DNA from: Cyclobacterium salsum
GTDB lineage: Bacteria; Bacteroidota; Bacteroidia; Cytophagales; Cyclobacteriaceae
Direction of reading: 5' to 3'
Assembly: GCF_010119245.1 (NCBI RefSeq)
Contig: NZ_WNKG01000008.1
Location: 62,001 to 126,000, forward strand
DNA length: 64,000 nucleotides
The notes below the pieces were generated by a model. It was not told where the DNA came from and did no database searches. It was given only the letters and a program-made list of their open reading frames with translations. This document shows positions 36,007 to 44,615 of this stretch, piece by piece; the first letter of the stretch is position 1, and the number at the start of each line of letters is the position of its first letter. Made by a program: the position numbers and the translations under genes.

Positions 36007-37485
36007 ATGCTTTTAAAAACAATTGGTAAAAGCCATTTTTTAAGTATTACGTTCCTCTGCGTTTGTATCAATGCCGGGATTGCGCAGACGGAAACAACAA
36101 AAAAGCCGAACATCCTTTTTATCCTGGTAGATGATTTAGGATATCATGATTTGGGATATACCGGAAGCCGCTTTTATGAAACGCCTAACATTGATAAGCT
36201 TGCATCGCAGGGCATGACTTTTACCAATGCCTATGCCGCCAGCCCCATTTGCTCCCCCTCCAGGGCGGCCATTCTGACGGGAAAATACCCGGCTCGGTTA
36301 AACTTGACTGACTATATACCGGGCAACCGCCACTACGGCCCCCATCCCGACCAAAAACTGGCATCCCATCCCTTTGAGCTGTTTCTTGATCCAAAGGAAA
36401 CCACGATGGCAGAAGCGTTTAAATCCAGTGGTTATGCCACGTTTTTTGCTGGAAAATGGCATTTGGGCGAAAAGGAAATGCATTATCCGGAACAGCATGG
36501 TTTTGAGGTAAATGTGGGTGGCAATGCTTCCGGTCACCCCGCCGGCGGGTATTTTTCCCCCTATCAAAACCCCCAATTGCCGGATGGACCAGAGGGAGAA
36601 TATCTCACCGACCGCCTGACGGAAGAAACCATCCGGTTTATTTCCAAAAAAAGAGAAAAGCCCTTTTTTGCCCTCCTTTCCTATTATACCGTTCATCTGC
36701 CTTTGCAGGGGAAGGAAGAAAAAGTAAAAAAGTATCAAAATAAACGCCAGCAAATGCCATCTGAGGGAGCGGCGTTTGACCAGCAAAATCAAACGTTTAT
36801 TAAAAATCATCAGGACCATCCTACCTATGCAGCCATGGTGGAAAGCCTGGACGAAAATATTGGAAGGCTGTTGCAGGCCCTTTCCCAATCCGGGCTTGAC
36901 CGCAATACCCTGGTCATCTTTACTTCCGATAACGGAGGCATGGCCACCAGCAATATCATGGACCAAATACCTACGTCCAATGCACCTTTAAGGACAGGCA
37001 AGGGCTATCTACATGAAGGAGGCCTTCGTGTTCCCCTGATTTTCCGATGGCCTGGCAACATTAAACCCGGTAGCAAGAGCAAGGAACCTGTAACCGGAAC
37101 CGATCTTTTTCCTACACTACTTGATATGGCAGACCAGGCATTTTTACCGGAACAACACAGCGATGGGATAAGCCTGAAACCCCTTTTAAAAGGGGAATCG
37201 ATGGAGGAAAGATCCTTATTTTGGTATTTCCCCCATTACAGTGGCGGGCTCGGGGGAAGACCTGCTGCAGCTATCCGGCAGGGGGATTATAAATTAATCC
37301 ATAATTTTGAGTGCAATCGCAACGAATTGTATCATATAAAAAGGGATAGGGAGGAAAGTGCTGACCTGGCTGAGAAGCTCCCGAAGAAAAGAGTCCGATT
37401 AAATAAAAAATTGCAAAACTGGCTGGGGGAAATTGGGGTAAAATTGCCCTATCCCAATCCATCCTATCAACCCGAAAAACAATGA
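36007..37485 (+). CDS. Sulfatase, S1-type, secreted (third)
   Basis: About 492 residues from ATG 36007, chosen because MLLKTIGKSHFLSITF leads directly into a signal peptide ending IAQ; an earlier in-frame ATG at 35935 adds an unlikely charged leader. Signature ICSPSRAAILTGKYPAR with catalytic Cys, metal motif NILFILVDDLGYHD, and GKWHLGEKEMHYPE are typical of a large S1 group acting on marine glycans. Unlike the other two it has no lipobox, so it is probably soluble in the periplasm or released. The stop overlaps the following GH95 start by 4 bases. Confidence 0.9.
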   Translation: MLLKTIGKSHFLSITFLCVCINAGIAQTETTKKPNILFILVDDLGYHDLGYTGSRFYETPNIDKLASQGMTFTNAYAASPICSPSRAAILTGKYPARLNLTDYIPGNRHYGPHPDQKLASHPFELFLDPKETTMAEAFKSSGYATFFAGKWHLGEKEMHYPEQHGFEVNVGGNASGHPAGGYFSPYQNPQLPDGPEGEYLTDRLTEETIRFISKKREKPFFALLSYYTVHLPLQGKEEKVKKYQNKRQQMPSEGAAFDQQNQTFIKNHQDHPTYAAMVESLDENIGRLLQALSQSGLDRNTLVIFTSDNGGMATSNIMDQIPTSNAPLRTGKGYLHEGGLRVPLIFRWPGNIKPGSKSKEPVTGTDLFPTLLDMADQAFLPEQHSDGISLKPLLKGESMEERSLFWYFPHYSGGLGGRPAAAIRQGDYKLIHNFECNRNELYHIKRDREESADLAEKLPKKRVRLNKKLQNWLGEIGVKLPYPNPSYQPEKQ

Positions 37486-39800
37486 AAACAAGAGAACAAT
37501 CTGGCAATATCCTGGCATTTACCCTTCTTTGTTTGTTTGCAACAGCATCTTGTACCGGCAAGGAAAAAAAACAACCATTCCCCTATTACATGGAGCTCAG
37601 TTTTCCCAATCTGGCTCAAAGCTGGGACGAAGGTATACCCCTTGGCAATGCCATGCTGGGCGCCCTAATATGGCAAAAGGAAGACAAGCTGAGGTTTTCA
37701 CTGGATCGGGCAGATCTTTGGGATCTTAGAGAAATGAAAAACCTGGACTTTGAAAACAATGATTTCAACTGGGTGAAAAAACAATGGGAAGACAAGCAAT
37801 ATGGGGCAGTACAGAGACAATATGACCTTCCGTATGACACCCTTGCCGGACCTTCAAAAATCCCGGGAGCGGCACTTGAATTTGATATTTCCGAATGGGG
37901 CGAAATAGCATCCGTCAAACTGGATCTTCAAAAAGGAAGCAGTGAAATCCAATGGGAAAACGGCACCCTATTAAGGACCTTTGTCCATGCCACCGAACCG
38001 GTTGGTTGGTATCGTTTTGAAAACCTCAAAGTTGACCTGTTGCCAGAAATGGTGCCCCCTCCTTACGTAGGAGCCGGACCATCAGAAGCCCTGGACCCGG
38101 TCAGTGGACAAGACCTGCGAAGGTTGGGATATCCGGCCGGCGAACTTTCCCAAGAAGGAAATACCCTGACTTATGAGCAGGAAGGATGGGGCGGATTCCG
38201 GTTTCAGGTGAATACCCGATGGGAGAAAACAGCCGATCAACTTGAGGGATTCTGGAGCATCAGTTCAAGGAAGAAAGACCAGGAAACCGCCGATACCGCC
38301 TCGGAGATCACTGAAAAAGCTTTTGCCAAAAATCAGGATGAATACCATCAGGAGCACCTTACCTGGTGGGATGACTACTGGAGGGCATCCTCCATTACCC
38401 TTCCCGATACCCTTTTGCAGCAGCAATATTACATGGATATGTACAAATTAGGAGCTGCTGCCAGACAGGGAGCACCACCCATTTCCCTGCAAAGCGTCTG
38501 GACCGCGGACAATGGGAAATTACCGCCCTGGAAAGGAGACTTCCACCACGACCTCAATACCCAATTAAGCTACTGGCCTACCTATGCAGGCAACCACCTG
38601 GAGCTGGAACAAGGCTTTATTGACTGGCTCAATCAACATCAACCTACTTTTAAAAAATACACCCGGGAATATTTTGGAACGGATGGATTGAATGTGCCCG
38701 GGGTGACCACGCTGGAGGGAGATCCCATGGGCGGCTGGATACAATATGCGTTTGGGCCCACCGTAAGTGCCTGGCTGGGACACCACTATTACCTGCATTG
38801 GCGGTATTCGATGGACCGAGATTTCCTGGAAAGGGAGGCATATCCCTGGATCCGTGAGGTCGCCGTTTTTCTAAATGGGCTTTCCGTACAGGCTGAAGAC
38901 GGAAAAAGGAAACTGCCCTTGTCTTCCAGCCCCGAAATCCACAACAACGATGCCCGGGCATGGTTTGACCAAATGACCAATTATGACCTGGCCCTGGTAC
39001 GTTGGACTTTTACCACCGCTGCCGAACTGGCCCTGGAACTGGGCTATACTGATGAAGCAGCAGATTGGAATACCATGCTGGCCGAATGGCCCGATTATGC
39101 CGCCGATGAAACAGGGCTAATGGTAGCACCTGACAATCCGCTAGAAGAGTCCCACCGGCATTTTTCCCATATTATGGCCATTCATCCCCTAAGCCTGATA
39201 GATCCCTCCAATGGAGAAAAGGATCGGGAAATCATAGAAAATACCATTGCCCATTTAGATAAGCTGGGATCATCCAACTGGACCGGCTATTCCTTTGCCT
39301 GGCTGGGAAACCTCAAGGCAAGGGCGGGAGATGGAGCGGGGGCCGCCAAGGCCTTAAGGGATTTTGCTTCCTCCTTTGTATTGCCCAATAGTTTTCACGT
39401 AAATGGAGACCAATCGGGAACGGGTAAGTCAAGCTTTACCTACCGCCCCTTTACCTTGGAAGGAAATTTTGCCTTTGCTGCAGGGGTACAAGAAATGCTG
39501 CTACAAAGTCACACTGGCGTGGTAAAGCTGTTTCCAGCCATTCCTGCAGACTGGCAAGATGTTTCTTTTAAAACCCTGCGGACCCAAGGTGCATTCCTTG
39601 TTTCTGCAACTAGAGAGAATGGAAAAGTGGACAACGTGGAGATTATCTCTGAAAAGGGGGGAGAAATAATTTTTGAAAATCCGTTTGGCAATGACGAATT
39701 TTCATCTGATAAAGAATATTTAAAGGACGATCAGTTTATAAAACTTACGTTAGCTGAAGGAGAACAAGTAGTTTTTAACCGCGAAAAAGAGGGGCATTAG
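37482..39800 (+). CDS. GH95 family alpha-L-fucosidase or alpha-L-galactosidase
   Basis: 772 residues with a lipoprotein signal (LFATASC). N-terminal beta-domain begins with WDEGIPLGNAMLGALIW, the hallmark of GH95. The (alpha/alpha)6 part has KGDFHHDLNTQLSYWPTYAGN near 350 and SSPEIHNNDARAWFDQMTNYDLALVRW near 480, which contain conserved acid and Asn residues of the family. The C-terminal half has GTGKSSFTYRPFTLEGNFAFAAGVQEML and a closing beta-domain. GH95 enzymes invert at alpha-1,2-fucosyl or alpha-L-galactosyl linkages. It overlaps the sulfatase start-stop by 4 bases and lies one base before the next gene, so the run is tightly coupled. Confidence 0.9.
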   Translation: MKTREQSGNILAFTLLCLFATASCTGKEKKQPFPYYMELSFPNLAQSWDEGIPLGNAMLGALIWQKEDKLRFSLDRADLWDLREMKNLDFENNDFNWVKKQWEDKQYGAVQRQYDLPYDTLAGPSKIPGAALEFDISEWGEIASVKLDLQKGSSEIQWENGTLLRTFVHATEPVGWYRFENLKVDLLPEMVPPPYVGAGPSEALDPVSGQDLRRLGYPAGELSQEGNTLTYEQEGWGGFRFQVNTRWEKTADQLEGFWSISSRKKDQETADTASEITEKAFAKNQDEYHQEHLTWWDDYWRASSITLPDTLLQQQYYMDMYKLGAAARQGAPPISLQSVWTADNGKLPPWKGDFHHDLNTQLSYWPTYAGNHLELEQGFIDWLNQHQPTFKKYTREYFGTDGLNVPGVTTLEGDPMGGWIQYAFGPTVSAWLGHHYYLHWRYSMDRDFLEREAYPWIREVAVFLNGLSVQAEDGKRKLPLSSSPEIHNNDARAWFDQMTNYDLALVRWTFTTAAELALELGYTDEAADWNTMLAEWPDYAADETGLMVAPDNPLEESHRHFSHIMAIHPLSLIDPSNGEKDREIIENTIAHLDKLGSSNWTGYSFAWLGNLKARAGDGAGAAKALRDFASSFVLPNSFHVNGDQSGTGKSSFTYRPFTLEGNFAFAAGVQEMLLQSHTGVVKLFPAIPADWQDVSFKTLRTQGAFLVSATRENGKVDNVEIISEKGGEIIFENPFGNDEFSSDKEYLKDDQFIKLTLAEGEQVVFNREKEGH

Positions 39801-39801
39801 C

Positions 39802-42519
39802 ATGAAGTGTTTCAGCGCAATCACCGGTATTTTCCTGCATCTTCTGGTTTTGCTGCCGATCGATGCACCTGCACAGCAGGCCTTGGATCTGTTTATCTGG
39901 GCCGGCCAGTCCAATGCGCAGGGATGGATGGGTGATGCTGCCAGCTACCCGGAACAAGGACAGGAATTGGATGAATCGATTTTTTTAAACTGGACTTTTG
40001 TGGACAACCAAAGTTCCGGTGGTAACTGGGTTACGATGCAACCTCAGGAGGGAAGGTTTCCAAAAGGCCATTTCGGGCCGGAGGTACGTTTTGCTCGTGA
40101 ACTCAAAAAACTGGGCTACAACCCTGCCATTTTCAAGTACACCAAGGGTGCAACCGGCCTTGCGCGGGACTGGAAATCTCCCGGTGAAGGCGGTATCTAC
40201 GATCGCATGACCCTGAGTCTCGATTCGGCCATCCGGCAACTCGAAGAAACGGGTTTTCGGGTAACCGTACGTGGGTTTATCTGGATTCAGGGTGAAAGCG
40301 ACGCCGGGGAAGACGGTACAGCACAGGCCTATTCTTCCAACCTGAAGCAGCTGATCGGCGACTTGCGTCAGAACGTCGTCCATGCACCCGATCTGAAAAT
40401 CATCCTGGGCGTGGACGAACAGCATCCCTTCGTAAAAGAACGGCCGATGGTGGTAGAAGCTCAGAAGAAATTAGCCGCAGAAGATGCAACGATTGCCTTT
40501 ACCAGTATGCTGGGGCTTCCAAAAGCAGATGGGACGCACCTTACTCCCGAGGGATTGGTGGGACATGGAAAACGAATTTTTGACGCGTATCTATCGCTCC
40601 TTCCCGAAAACGAAAAATCACAACTCACGACCTTTCCGGGAGAAAAAACGGATTGGAACGGGTTTGTGCGGTATTCCTTTCGATTCGAAGGAAGGGATGC
40701 GCATGTCACCTTACCGGAAAAGGCTCTTAGGGGTAATCCATGGGTCTGGCGGGCACGTTTTCCGGGATGGCACACGGAAATGGATAGTTTACTGCTTTCC
40801 GAAGGCTTTCATTTGGCCTATGTTAACACAGACAACATGTATGGCAGTCCCACTGCGGTGGCGGTTTGGGACCGGTTCTACCAGTTCCTGACCACCGAAT
40901 GGAAGCTCCATCCGAAGGTTTCGCTGGAAGGGGTGAGTCGTGGAGGCTTATTTATTTATAACTGGGCAACACGCAACCCGGAAAAGGTGAACTCCCTGTA
41001 TGCCGAAGCTCCGGTAAGCGATTTTAAGAGCTGGCCGGGCGGTTTTGGTGGAGGCAAAGGCAGCAAGGTGGATTGGGAACGGCTAAAAACCGCCTATGGA
41101 TTTACTTCGGACGAAGAAGCCCTGGCATACGCAGATCATCCGGTGGATAACCTCGAGGCACTGGCAGCGGCAAAGGTACCCATTATGCATATGATTGGAT
41201 TAAACGACCAGGTAGTTCCGCCGGAGGAAAACACCTTTGTCTTGGTTGATCGCTACATCAAACTCGGGGGTCCTGCAACGGTCGTCCCCTGTACCGAAGG
41301 AACGCAGGCCTTATTCGGGCATCATTTCCCCATTGAAACACCCCGACTAGGTGCCGATTTTATTAAGTACCATACGAAATTACCCAAACCTTTGCTCAAT
41401 GCTGAAAGCTACCACAAGCAGCGGCAGGGTATCCGAAACAGTCGTTTAACGTTTCAGCAGAATAAAAGAGGACGGGTTGCTTTCCTCGGTGGTTCCATTA
41501 CGTACAACGATGGCTGGCGTGACAGCGTCTCCAATTACCTTCAAAAGCGTTTCCCGGATACCGAATTTCAATTTATCAATGCAGGCATCCCTTCCATGGG
41601 ATCCACTCCCGCTGCTTTTAGGCTTAAACGGGATGTACTTGCTGGTGGTTCAGTAGATTTGCTGTTCATGGAGGCGGCAGTAAACGATCCCTCGAACGGC
41701 AGAAGTAGTCAGGAACAGATCCGGGCAATGGAAGGAATTGTTCGGCATGTTCGCCAAAATAATTCCGCAACAGATATTGTGATCATGCATTTTGTGGATC
41801 CGCCAAAGATGGAACGCTACCGTCGGGGACAGGTGCCGGCAGTAATTCAAAATCATGAAAAAGTAGCCGCTCACTACCATGTGGCAACCATTAATTTGGC
41901 AAAAGAAGTAACCGAACGTATCGATGCGGGTGAATTTTCCTGGAAGGATGATTTTAAAAATCTCCATCCCTCACCCTTTGGACAGGGGGTGTATTTTCGC
42001 TCCATGAAAACGTTTCTTGAGAACGCATGGGACGAAACAGTAGCGGAAGATGACAAAATTGAGCGTTACGTTTTGCCCGCACCGATTGACTCGGCAAATT
42101 ATGACAACGGAGCACTAATTGAATCACAAGAAGCCCGAATTCTTAGTGGCTGGAAGATAGTTGAAAACTGGAAACCTGACGATGGAAAGGGAACACGGGC
42201 CAATTATGTGCATGTTCCCATGCTTATTACGCAGGAGGAGGGTGCTGTACTGGAATTTGACTTTAGCGGAAATGCGGTTGGCATCGCTGTCGCCGCGGGA
42301 CCTGATGCAGGCATTATCGAATACAAAATCGATAACAATGACTGGCAAACGCAGGACCTTTTCACCCGTTGGAGCTTTAACTTGCATCTTCCCTGGTATT
42401 ACACGCTGGCGGCAGGATTAACGGAGGGTGAACATGTCTTGCATATTCGAATACCAGGAGAAAAAAACCCGCAAAGTAGAGGTAACGTGTGCCGAATAAG
42501 GTATTTCTTTGTCAACTGA
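39802..42519 (+). CDS. Three-domain esterase: CE6-like + alpha/beta hydrolase + SGNH
   Basis: 905 residues with a signal peptide ending PAQQ. Domain 1 (about 25-275) is a SASA/CE6-like esterase: FIWAGQSNAQG, WIQGESDAGE near 160 and ADGTHLTPEG near 243; it resembles the domain at 24913. Domain 2 (about 285-535) is an alpha/beta hydrolase with nucleophile Ser in EGVSRGGLF (about 378), Asp in GLNDQVVP (about 467) and His in FGHHFP (about 507). Domain 3 (about 550-750) is an SGNH hydrolase: LGGSIT (about 562), AAVNDPS and NLHPSPFG with the catalytic His. About 150 residues of beta-sandwich follow. All three active sites look complete. It is the last gene of the hydrolase operon and would deacylate a heavily substituted glycan at the surface or in the periplasm. 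Confidence 0.85.
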   Translation: MKCFSAITGIFLHLLVLLPIDAPAQQALDLFIWAGQSNAQGWMGDAASYPEQGQELDESIFLNWTFVDNQSSGGNWVTMQPQEGRFPKGHFGPEVRFARELKKLGYNPAIFKYTKGATGLARDWKSPGEGGIYDRMTLSLDSAIRQLEETGFRVTVRGFIWIQGESDAGEDGTAQAYSSNLKQLIGDLRQNVVHAPDLKIILGVDEQHPFVKERPMVVEAQKKLAAEDATIAFTSMLGLPKADGTHLTPEGLVGHGKRIFDAYLSLLPENEKSQLTTFPGEKTDWNGFVRYSFRFEGRDAHVTLPEKALRGNPWVWRARFPGWHTEMDSLLLSEGFHLAYVNTDNMYGSPTAVAVWDRFYQFLTTEWKLHPKVSLEGVSRGGLFIYNWATRNPEKVNSLYAEAPVSDFKSWPGGFGGGKGSKVDWERLKTAYGFTSDEEALAYADHPVDNLEALAAAKVPIMHMIGLNDQVVPPEENTFVLVDRYIKLGGPATVVPCTEGTQALFGHHFPIETPRLGADFIKYHTKLPKPLLNAESYHKQRQGIRNSRLTFQQNKRGRVAFLGGSITYNDGWRDSVSNYLQKRFPDTEFQFINAGIPSMGSTPAAFRLKRDVLAGGSVDLLFMEAAVNDPSNGRSSQEQIRAMEGIVRHVRQNNSATDIVIMHFVDPPKMERYRRGQVPAVIQNHEKVAAHYHVATINLAKEVTERIDAGEFSWKDDFKNLHPSPFGQGVYFRSMKTFLENAWDETVAEDDKIERYVLPAPIDSANYDNGALIESQEARILSGWKIVENWKPDDGKGTRANYVHVPMLITQEEGAVLEFDFSGNAVGIAVAAGPDAGIIEYKIDNNDWQTQDLFTRWSFNLHLPWYYTLAAGLTEGEHVLHIRIPGEKNPQSRGNVCRIRYFFVN

Positions 42520-42660
42520 TTATTCTTGGATTCTAAAAACAGAAAAATTAACGATAGGTTGGTAAAGTAACGGACTGTAATTTTAGTGTTAGTACCTGAG
42601 TTTTTTTACTTTTGTCGGGATGAACGGTTATTTGGCCAAACAGCCTGTTAAGCAGTAAAG

Positions 42661-43311
42661 ATGAAGAAAAAAAGCAAAACCAATACCAAGCAGCGGATAA
42701 TCGATACTGCGATAGACTTGTTTAATAAAAACGGGATACAAAATATCACCAGTCGGCATATTGCTACGGTGATGGGGATAAGTTATGGCAACTTAGACTA
42801 TCATTATAAGAATAAAGAAGCACTCTTGCTGGCTATTTACAAGCAAATGAGGGACGAGATGTCCGATTCTTATACTTCAGCGGACCCGTCTACCGGCAGT
42901 TTTGACCAGATTCACCGACTTTTGCTGCACTTAGAATCCTTTCAATATAAATTTCGATTTTTTAATTTGGATGTTTTAGAAATATCCCGTTCCTACCCAA
43001 AAATCAACCGTCTTCTAAAAAACACCTTCCGGATCCGAAAAGAACAAATGGCTGAAATGCTTAAACAGGCCATTGCCGATGGTTTTTTTATAAAAAGTAC
43101 GGACGAAAACATCGGACAGCTCCTTTTGTCCATCCGGATCATTATTACCTTCTGGCTTTCGCAGGAAGAATTGCTTTCGGATGCTGAATCTAAAAAAAAG
43201 GACAGTAGCATGTCTGCGCATATCTGGCAGCTGCTGATGCCTTATATGACAGAAAAAGGAACCAGGCTGCATAAAGAACTTATCGGAGATGCGGATTTAA
43301 TTAATAAATAA
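42661..43311 (+). CDS. TetR/AcrR family transcriptional regulator
   Basis: 216 residues. The HTH in residues 12-58 is textbook: RIIDTAIDLFNKNGIQNI, SRHIATVMGISYGNLDYHYKNKEALL. The C-terminal ligand domain is all-alpha and not assigned. It follows the hydrolase operon on the same strand with 141 bases between and has its own Shine-Dalgarno-like leader. As the only regulator near the sugar genes it might control them, but TetR proteins more often regulate adjacent export or degradation genes, and its target is not visible. No palindromic operator was found just upstream. Confidence 0.87.
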   Translation: MKKKSKTNTKQRIIDTAIDLFNKNGIQNITSRHIATVMGISYGNLDYHYKNKEALLLAIYKQMRDEMSDSYTSADPSTGSFDQIHRLLLHLESFQYKFRFFNLDVLEISRSYPKINRLLKNTFRIRKEQMAEMLKQAIADGFFIKSTDENIGQLLLSIRIIITFWLSQEELLSDAESKKKDSSMSAHIWQLLMPYMTEKGTRLHKELIGDADLINK

Positions 43312-43347
43312 TCCATTTCCCTGCATTCATTCATAAGTCGGAAAAGA

Positions 43348-43497
43348 TTAATTTACGCAATGGGCATCGAACTTATGGGTAACAAGGATTTTAAAACTAT
43401 TACAAAAGTCCTCCCATTCCTTATCGTGTTCAGATAAGGTTTCATTTATCTTGCCTGGAAATCGAATGCTCCCCCCGTGATGCGAATCGAATAGCCC
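43348..43497 (-). pseudogene. Short coding-like fragment on the minus strand
   Basis: Between the TetR gene and the nuclease gene, the minus strand has an open stretch after a stop at about 43499 that reads SHHGGSIRFPGKINETL and EDFCNSFKILVTHKFD, ending in TAA at 43350-43348. It has no start codon and no recognised family, but the codon content looks protein-like. I treat it as a probable gene remnant. The rest of the gap (43312-43636) holds nothing else recognisable. Confidence 0.25.
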
Positions 43498-43636
43498 CTA
43501 TTCCAAAGCAGGTTACCAATTAGTTGATTTCGAAAATTTCCCATTCGGGTGTGGGGATTAATGCATTGAGTTAAATCAAGGATTGCAGCCATTCCCTAAA
43601 ATTTGTACATTCAGGAAGGGAATCACTGCTTTTTCT

Positions 43637-44317
43637 ATGTCCAGGTTGCTAAAGTCTTCTTTCTACTTTCCGTTGCAGGTTACCATCGATGACCGGGAAC
43701 CAGCCCTGATGGCCGAGGAATTTCGAAAAATGGGTAACCTGATCATACACCGCCAACGACTGTTGGCAGGAGACTATCTTTTGGATGGGGACTTGCTGGT
43801 AGAGCGGAAGACGATTCCTGATTTTTGCCAATCCATAAAGGATGGCCGATTGTTTCAACAGGCGAAAAAACTAAGCAACAGTTCCGTACCTACCTGCCTG
43901 ATTCTGGAAGGAAAAAGCCGGCATTTTAGAGAAACAGATTTTTCCCGACAGGCCATTCAGGGGCTTTTGCTATCCATTTCCCTGGGATTCAGAATCCCAA
44001 TAGTGAGGACAAAAAATCCTGGAGAAACAGTGAGGGTCATGTTGCAATGCTTTAAACAACTTACCAAAGACCGGCCGGAAGACGTGAAATTTTATCGCCG
44101 GCCTACTTCGGTAAAAAAGAAGCATTCTCCGCTGCAATCCCAAAAAATCCAACTGCTGGAAAACCTTCCCGGTATCGGGCCATATAAGGCAAAAAGTTTG
44201 TTGTTGGAATTCGGCAACCTCCAGAGGGTTTTTACCGCAGAAGATACGGAGCTCCAGAAGGTACCGGGTTTAGGAAAAAAGACGGTGGAGCGGTTAATAG
44301 AAGTTTTGAAGAAGTAG
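43637..44317 (+). CDS. ERCC4/XPF-type nuclease with helix-hairpin-helix tail
   Basis: About 226 residues from ATG 43637; a longer reading from 43583 is possible but adds an unlikely leader. The N-terminal nuclease domain carries the XPF/MUS81 motif GDYLLDGDLLVERK, the catalytic ERK triad near 74-76 of the longer reading, preceded by TIDDRE and followed by IKDGRLFQQAKKL. Two helix-hairpin-helix motifs close the protein: LPGIGPYKAKSLL and VPGLGKKTVERL. This domain order is that of the archaeal XPF and Hef C-terminus; in bacteria such proteins are less widespread. They cut branched or flap DNA. No helicase partner is nearby, so its in vivo role (repair, element maintenance) is unknown. Confidence 0.83.
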   Translation: MSRLLKSSFYFPLQVTIDDREPALMAEEFRKMGNLIIHRQRLLAGDYLLDGDLLVERKTIPDFCQSIKDGRLFQQAKKLSNSSVPTCLILEGKSRHFRETDFSRQAIQGLLLSISLGFRIPIVRTKNPGETVRVMLQCFKQLTKDRPEDVKFYRRPTSVKKKHSPLQSQKIQLLENLPGIGPYKAKSLLLEFGNLQRVFTAEDTELQKVPGLGKKTVERLIEVLKK

Positions 44318-44556
44318 AAACCTGTCTACCTGGCGCATCACCTTATCAATTCGACTCAAACGTTGTAATTTAACCAAATAAAAAACGGAAAACAGCGTAA
44401 GGCAAGAGCTTCATTAATTTGTAGCATGTAATTATTCTGGTCTAAACACTTTTTAGGTTTTGGAATTGGCAGTGGTTTCGGAGAACAAGTCAGTATTTAG
44501 CAATGACCCCATCAATCTAAAATGCTTATGATAGGTGAAAAAAGCTATTTCATATC

Positions 44557-44614
44557 AAATTTGCGAATATATTCCATTTATTTATATTAAATTTGCGATT
44601 CAATACGCAAATTT
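44557..44614 (+). promoter_or_regulatory. AAATTTGCG repeats at the ATPase start
   Basis: AAATTTGCG occurs at 44557-44565 and 44589-44597, and its inverse CGCAAATTT at 44606-44614, ending one base before the ATG at 44616. The last two form an inverted repeat with an 8-base spacer. The copy at 44589 overlaps a TAAATTTG (44588-44595) that matches the Bacteroidota -7 box. The layout looks like an operator overlapping the promoter and start, possibly for autoregulation. Confidence 0.5.
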
Positions 44615-44615
44615 T

